DNA from: Pseudomonas sp. CFBP 13711
Lineage (GTDB): Bacteria; Pseudomonadota; Gammaproteobacteria; Pseudomonadales; Pseudomonadaceae
DNA: 64,000 bases
Assembly (NCBI RefSeq): GCF_014842265.1
Contig: NZ_JACYVI010000012.1
Coordinates: 86,582-150,581 of the forward strand
Direction of reading: 5' to 3'
In this document: positions 60,528 through 64,000 of the stretch, in pieces
Numbering within the stretch: position 1 is the first letter of the stretch
Layout of the letters: every line of letters begins with the position of its first letter
Position numbers and translations under genes: made by a program
Notes under the pieces: model-generated
Seen by the model: only the letters and a program-made list of their open reading frames with translations
Told to the model about the DNA's origin: nothing
The model's database searches: none

Positions 60528-60720
60528 ATGCCCTCGTTCTACCGGACGTTCGCGACATGTCCACGAACACCCAATGGCGGAAAAATTCCTTGTAAAAGGA
60601 CCAACGGACTCTATTGCTTTAATAGCGAAAATATTTCGGCACTGCTCTGAAAACTCCGATATAAAGCGCACCAAGTAATAGCGTTCTAATATCACGAACG
60701 CCATCATTTCAGGTGCCCCT

Positions 60721-62358
60721 ATGTTCAAAGATCTTTCAATTGCCAAGCGCCTGGGACTGGGCTTCGGGCTTGTCCTTGCGCTGATGATTCTCGTCACCCT
60801 GGTGGGCGTTAACAGGGTTCATCTGATGGAATCCGCCCTGACCGACGTCAGTGAGGACGCCACCGTCAAACAGCGCTACGCGATCAACTTTCGCGGCAGC
60901 GTGCATGACCGCGCCATTGCCCTGCGCGATGCCGTGCTGGTGCGCAACGACGCAGGCCTTGCCACGCACTTGCGTGACATTGAGCGCCTGGACGGCCTTT
61001 ATCAGGCCTCGGCCGCGCCCATGGACCGCATCTACCAGACCAAGGGTGCGTCGCCCCGTGAGCAGGAGCTGCTGGCCAACATCAAGACCGCCGAACGCAC
61101 GGCACTGAGCGCCACCGAGAAACTGCTGAAGCTGCGTCAGCAAGGCGAGATCGACCAGGCCCAGACATTGCTGATGGAGCAAGTGTCCGGCGCCTACAAA
61201 GACTGGCTCGCCCGTATCAACGCACTGATTGACCTCGAAGAAGCGTCCATTGGCGGGCACATCACTTCGGTACGAGCCACGGCCTCGCAATTCGCTTCGC
61301 TGATGCTGCTGGCTACCGGCATCGCCGTGGTGTTGGGCATCATTGCCTCGCTGCTGATCATCCGCAGCCTCAAGTCGACCCTCGGCGCCGAACCCCACCA
61401 GGTCGCGGCTTCAATCCGTCGTCTGGCGGCCGGCGAGCTGACCGACAAGATTGAAACGTCCTACCCCGACAGCGTCATGGGTGCGCTCAAGGCGACCAAC
61501 CTGCACCTGTCGGCCACCATCACCGAAGTACGCTCTGCCGCATCAGCGTTGACCCACTCCTCCGCCCAATTGCTGTCCAGTTCCGACAGCAACAGCGAGC
61601 AGATGCGCCTGCAAGCCAGTGAAACCCAGCAGATGGCGACGGCGATCAATCAGATGGCCACCACCGTAAAAGAAGTCGCGGGCTACGCCGACCAGGCCGC
61701 CAATGCCACCCAGACGGCTGACCATGAAGTCGAAAACGGCAAGCGCGTGGTCGAAGGCACTGCCCAGGCAATGGACCAACTGGCGCGCAAGCTGGAAAGC
61801 GCCGCTGACTCGGTGGGCCAGGTGTCCAGCGACAGCCGCGCCATCGAGAACGTGGTGGCGGTGATCAACTCCATCGCCGAGCGCACCAACCTGCTGGCGC
61901 TCAACGCCGCCATCGAGGCCGCCCGCGCCGGTGAAGCGGGCCGCGGTTTCGCCGTAGTGGCCGACGAGGTTCGTTCTCTGGCCAATCGCACTCAGGAATC
62001 AACCCAGGAAATCCGCGACATGGTCGGCCAGTTGCAAGCGGGTGCGGTGAAGACCGCCGACCTGATGCGCGAAAGCCGCGAAATGGCCCAGCGCACCGTC
62101 GAGCAGACCCACGAAGCGCAAACCGCGCTGGTGAAGATCCGCCACGAAGTCGGTGCGCTGAACGACATGAACGCGCAGATCGCCAGCGCCGCCGCGCAGC
62201 AACGGGCGGTGGCCGATGACGTCAGCGTCAACATCAACCGCATCCACGATTCCGCACTGGAAACTGCGGTCGGCTCCAATCAGGTCGCACGCTCCAGCCG
62301 CGAGCTGTCGACCCTGGCCGACGTGCTCACCGACCGCGTGAGCTTCTTCAAGGTCTGA
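60721..62358 (+). CDS. Methyl-accepting chemotaxis protein
   Basis: This 545-residue chemoreceptor has membrane helices at about residues 11-31 and 193-216. They enclose a four-helix-bundle periplasmic sensor (4HB_MCP type). A HAMP domain (about 217-270) and a long cytoplasmic signalling coiled coil follow, with the conserved hairpin tip ERTNLLALNAAIEAARAGEAG. The C-terminus ends LTDRVSFFKV without a CheR/CheB-docking pentapeptide. The ligand is unknown; 4HB receptors in Pseudomonas often sense organic acids or amino acids. Confidence 0.93.
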   Translation: MFKDLSIAKRLGLGFGLVLALMILVTLVGVNRVHLMESALTDVSEDATVKQRYAINFRGSVHDRAIALRDAVLVRNDAGLATHLRDIERLDGLYQASAAPMDRIYQTKGASPREQELLANIKTAERTALSATEKLLKLRQQGEIDQAQTLLMEQVSGAYKDWLARINALIDLEEASIGGHITSVRATASQFASLMLLATGIAVVLGIIASLLIIRSLKSTLGAEPHQVAASIRRLAAGELTDKIETSYPDSVMGALKATNLHLSATITEVRSAASALTHSSAQLLSSSDSNSEQMRLQASETQQMATAINQMATTVKEVAGYADQAANATQTADHEVENGKRVVEGTAQAMDQLARKLESAADSVGQVSSDSRAIENVVAVINSIAERTNLLALNAAIEAARAGEAGRGFAVVADEVRSLANRTQESTQEIRDMVGQLQAGAVKTADLMRESREMAQRTVEQTHEAQTALVKIRHEVGALNDMNAQIASAAAQQRAVADDVSVNINRIHDSALETAVGSNQVARSSRELSTLADVLTDRVSFFKV

Positions 62359-62366
62359 GCCTGCAA

Positions 62367-62392
62367 GGCTGCGTCGTTCAGGCGACGCAGCC
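62367..62392 (+). terminator. Hairpin terminator after the chemoreceptor gene
   Basis: GGCTGCGTCG / CGACGCAGCC form a perfect 10-bp stem with a 6-nt loop, 9 nt past the stop codon. Only ATTT follows, so efficiency may be moderate. Confidence 0.65.
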
Positions 62393-62580
62393 ATTTACGC
62401 CATCAGCCCGCCGCCCAAGTTTCCTCGTTAAAGACGTCTTGATTCCGACGCTGCCCCCGGCTTAATCGCTGGAGTCCTTCTGCACTTTCTGGTCTAGTAG
62501 CGATCCGATCATCGCGAGTCGACTGCCGTCGATTCCATCATCCATTCGCTGCAACTGCCGCCCTAGCAAAGGTCCCGCCG

Positions 62581-62967
62581 ATGTCTGCCCACCGTTTCAA
62601 GCACGCCCTCTCCTGCCTGTCCCTGCTGGCCTGTCTGACCTCCACTGCCGCCTTCGCCCACGCCCATCTTGAAAGCCAGCAGCCGGCTGCCGACAGTGAA
62701 GTGAGCGCACCCAAAGAGCTGCGCCTGATCTTCTCCGAAGGCGTCGAGGACACCTTCACCAAAGTCGTGATCAGCCTGGACGCGCCCGATACGCCGACTG
62801 AAATCATCCAGACGCGCAACGTCGAAACCGACCCCAACGACAAAAAAGTCCTGATCGTGACACCGGCCGTGCCGATGGTCCCGGGCAAATACAAGGTGGA
62901 ATGGCACGCCGTGTCAGTGGACACCCACAAGAGCGAAGGCACCTATCGCTTTCAGGTGACGCCATAA
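62581..62967 (+). CDS. copC: Copper resistance protein CopC
   Basis: This 128-residue periplasmic copper-binding protein has a signal peptide at residues 1-23 (ends TAAFA), so the mature protein begins with His (HAHLESQQPA), the usual Cu(II) ligand. The second Cu(II) site is the DTH motif in SVDTHKSEGTY. It lacks the Met-rich Cu(I) loop of plasmid CopC, as in many chromosomal versions. It is followed 3 bp later by copD, forming a copper-uptake operon. Confidence 0.92.
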   Translation: MSAHRFKHALSCLSLLACLTSTAAFAHAHLESQQPAADSEVSAPKELRLIFSEGVEDTFTKVVISLDAPDTPTEIIQTRNVETDPNDKKVLIVTPAVPMVPGKYKVEWHAVSVDTHKSEGTYRFQVTP

Positions 62968-62970
62968 CCC

Positions 62971-63834
62971 ATGCACGAAGGACTGATCCTGTGCCGGTTC
63001 ATCCACTTCGGCGCAGTGCTGTTGCTGTTCGGGATCGGTGCGTTCCGCAGCCTGTTGTTTGTCCCGCACCTGCTGCCTTTTGAGTCCAGCCCGGCTGGAC
63101 TTCGCCTGAGTCGACTGCTCGGCTGGCTTGCCGTTGTGGCCTTGGCGAGCGCAGTGGCCTGGCTGATGCTGACGGCTGCTTACCTGAGCAGTGACTGGAG
63201 CAGCGCAATCGATCCGTCTACAGTCGGGCGGGTACTCGGCAATACCTGGTTCGGGCACGTGTGGATCGTCCATCTGTTGTTGAACGCGCTGGTTGTCATC
63301 CTCAATCGCCGGGCGAAGCCGAGGGTCATGCTGGTCCTCAATGCCCTGTTGCTGATGACCCTGGCGCCGGTCGGTCACGGCGCGATGTTTGACGGGCTGA
63401 AAGGCCAGTTGTTGATCCTCAATCAGATGCTGCACCTGCTCGGCGTCGGCACCTGGCTCGGCGGGTTATGGATGCTGGCCTGGCTGCTGAGGGCTGATCA
63501 TGGCGTCGATCTCGCGGCGGTATTGCGGCGTTTCAGTGGCATCGGTTACGGGCTGGTGGCGGTGATCATCGCCACGGGCCTGATCAACGTTCGTGCGCTC
63601 AGCGGCGGGTTCTGGCCTGCACCTGCGCTTGCCGGGTTTGGCCTGGTGCTGGCGGTCAAAGTCTTGATGGTGCTGGGTATGCTGGTGCTGGCGGCGCTGA
63701 ACCGGCAACTGGCGCGGGCGGCTGATCTGCCGGTTCAGCGCCTGAAGTTGAGCCTGTTTCTGGAATGCCTGTGTGGCGCCGGTGCGCTGGCGGCGGTGTC
63801 GTTGCTTGGCACCTTGCCGCCGATGCTGGGCTGA
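62971..63834 (+). CDS. copD: Copper homeostasis membrane protein CopD
   Basis: This 287-residue protein has eight predicted membrane helices. Family features are the N-terminal LILCRFIHFGAVLLLFG and the histidine-bearing stretches NTWFGHVWIVHLLLNALVV, PVGHGAMFDG and MLHLLGVGTWLGGLWML. CopD moves copper from CopC into the cytoplasm. It starts 3 bp after the copC stop. Confidence 0.93.
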   Translation: MHEGLILCRFIHFGAVLLLFGIGAFRSLLFVPHLLPFESSPAGLRLSRLLGWLAVVALASAVAWLMLTAAYLSSDWSSAIDPSTVGRVLGNTWFGHVWIVHLLLNALVVILNRRAKPRVMLVLNALLLMTLAPVGHGAMFDGLKGQLLILNQMLHLLGVGTWLGGLWMLAWLLRADHGVDLAAVLRRFSGIGYGLVAVIIATGLINVRALSGGFWPAPALAGFGLVLAVKVLMVLGMLVLAALNRQLARAADLPVQRLKLSLFLECLCGAGALAAVSLLGTLPPMLG

Positions 63835-63943
63835 TGTGAATGCGAGGTCCTGCGTACAAGAGTTTGAACGCAAGACTCGGAGTGTCGTCCTCCATCGCAG
63901 CGCTTACCGTACAGGCCAGTGAACAGTCAGAGAGCCGCCGCCA

Positions 63944-64000
63944 ATGAGCCGCCAGCCGCGTAATCCGTCACCCGAAAGCGTCGATCTCGACCCGCGCTGG
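63944..64000 (+). CDS. Start of an unidentified gene (cut by window end)
   Basis: An ATG opens a frame MSRQPRNPSPESVDLDPRW that runs off the right edge. Only 19 residues are visible, so no function can be given. The 109-bp gap to copD suggests a separate promoter. Confidence 0.35.
   Translation, partial: MSRQPRNPSPESVDLDPRW

Noticed and set aside
60389..60595. A 68-residue frame upstream of the chemoreceptor.
   Set aside because: It reads through a strong terminator and lacks a ribosome-binding site.

Overview
This 64 kb window is chromosomal DNA from a Pseudomonas, most likely of the fluorescens/syringae lineage. The evidence is the high-GC coding style, a complete liu (leucine/isovalerate) cluster with LiuR operators, a Crc-sequestering sRNA with a sigma-54 promoter, a PrrF-type iron sRNA, OprD and TamAB homologues, and two families of Pseudomonas REP elements (cores GGACCGGCTTTAGCCGGGAAG-like and GTAGGAGTGAGCTTGCTCG-like). 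I cannot name the species. I see no tRNA, rRNA, CRISPR, insertion sequence or prophage, so this is ordinary chromosome with a strong catabolic flavour.

Layout. 1-13 kb: the start of an RND efflux adaptor, thiol peroxidase, a LysR regulator divergent from an aldo/keto reductase, the tamA-tamB pair, a GNAT acetyltransferase, exonuclease III, and a PstS-OmpA fusion preceded by a three-repeat Pho box. 12.4-14.8 kb: an acyl-CoA dehydrogenase divergent from a LysR gene. 15-22.7 kb: the liu cluster in the order liuR-liuE-[crcX-type sRNA]-liuA-liuB-liuC-liuD. 22.9-27.3 kb: a fused indolepyruvate ferredoxin oxidoreductase divergent from an Lrp-type regulator, then a PrrF sRNA. 27.5-33 kb: a sigma-region-4/FecR-like membrane protein, an M14 carboxypeptidase, a catalase-like peroxidase with cytochrome b561, and a cysteine-free protein of unknown function. 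33.5-36.9 kb: a signalling module of a small helical protein, a double-domain KaiC-like ATPase, a sensorless histidine kinase and another small protein. 37-41 kb: TspO, a frame-disrupted MFS transporter with its divergent TetR, and an LRR-kinase. 41-45 kb: YebC and a short beta-oxidation set (hydratase, thiolase, SDR dehydrogenase). 45-52.5 kb: a DHA2 exporter, TetR, QuiC with a divergent MFS carrier, and a DMT permease with LysR. 52.8-60 kb: a 2-keto-4-pentenoate hydratase-like enzyme, the glyoxylate module gcl-hyi-glxR with a divergent LysR, and an OprD porin. 60-64 kb: a candidate new sRNA, a chemoreceptor and copC-copD.

How it fits together. Much of the window turns amino acids and organic acids into central metabolites: leucine via liu, aromatic 2-oxo acids via IorAB, probably isoleucine-type acyl-CoAs via the 42-44.7 kb set, quinate/shikimate via QuiC, and glyoxylate via Gcl. 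Several of these genes (liuA, iorAB, the SDR gene, the LysR at 13.8 kb) carry A-rich AAnAAnAA motifs at or close upstream of their start codons, the signature of Hfq/Crc catabolite repression. The sRNA that relieves this repression lies inside the liu cluster. This layout, the KaiC-like module lacking the clock phosphorylation dyad, and the unassigned transcript at about 60.4 kb are the most interesting items.
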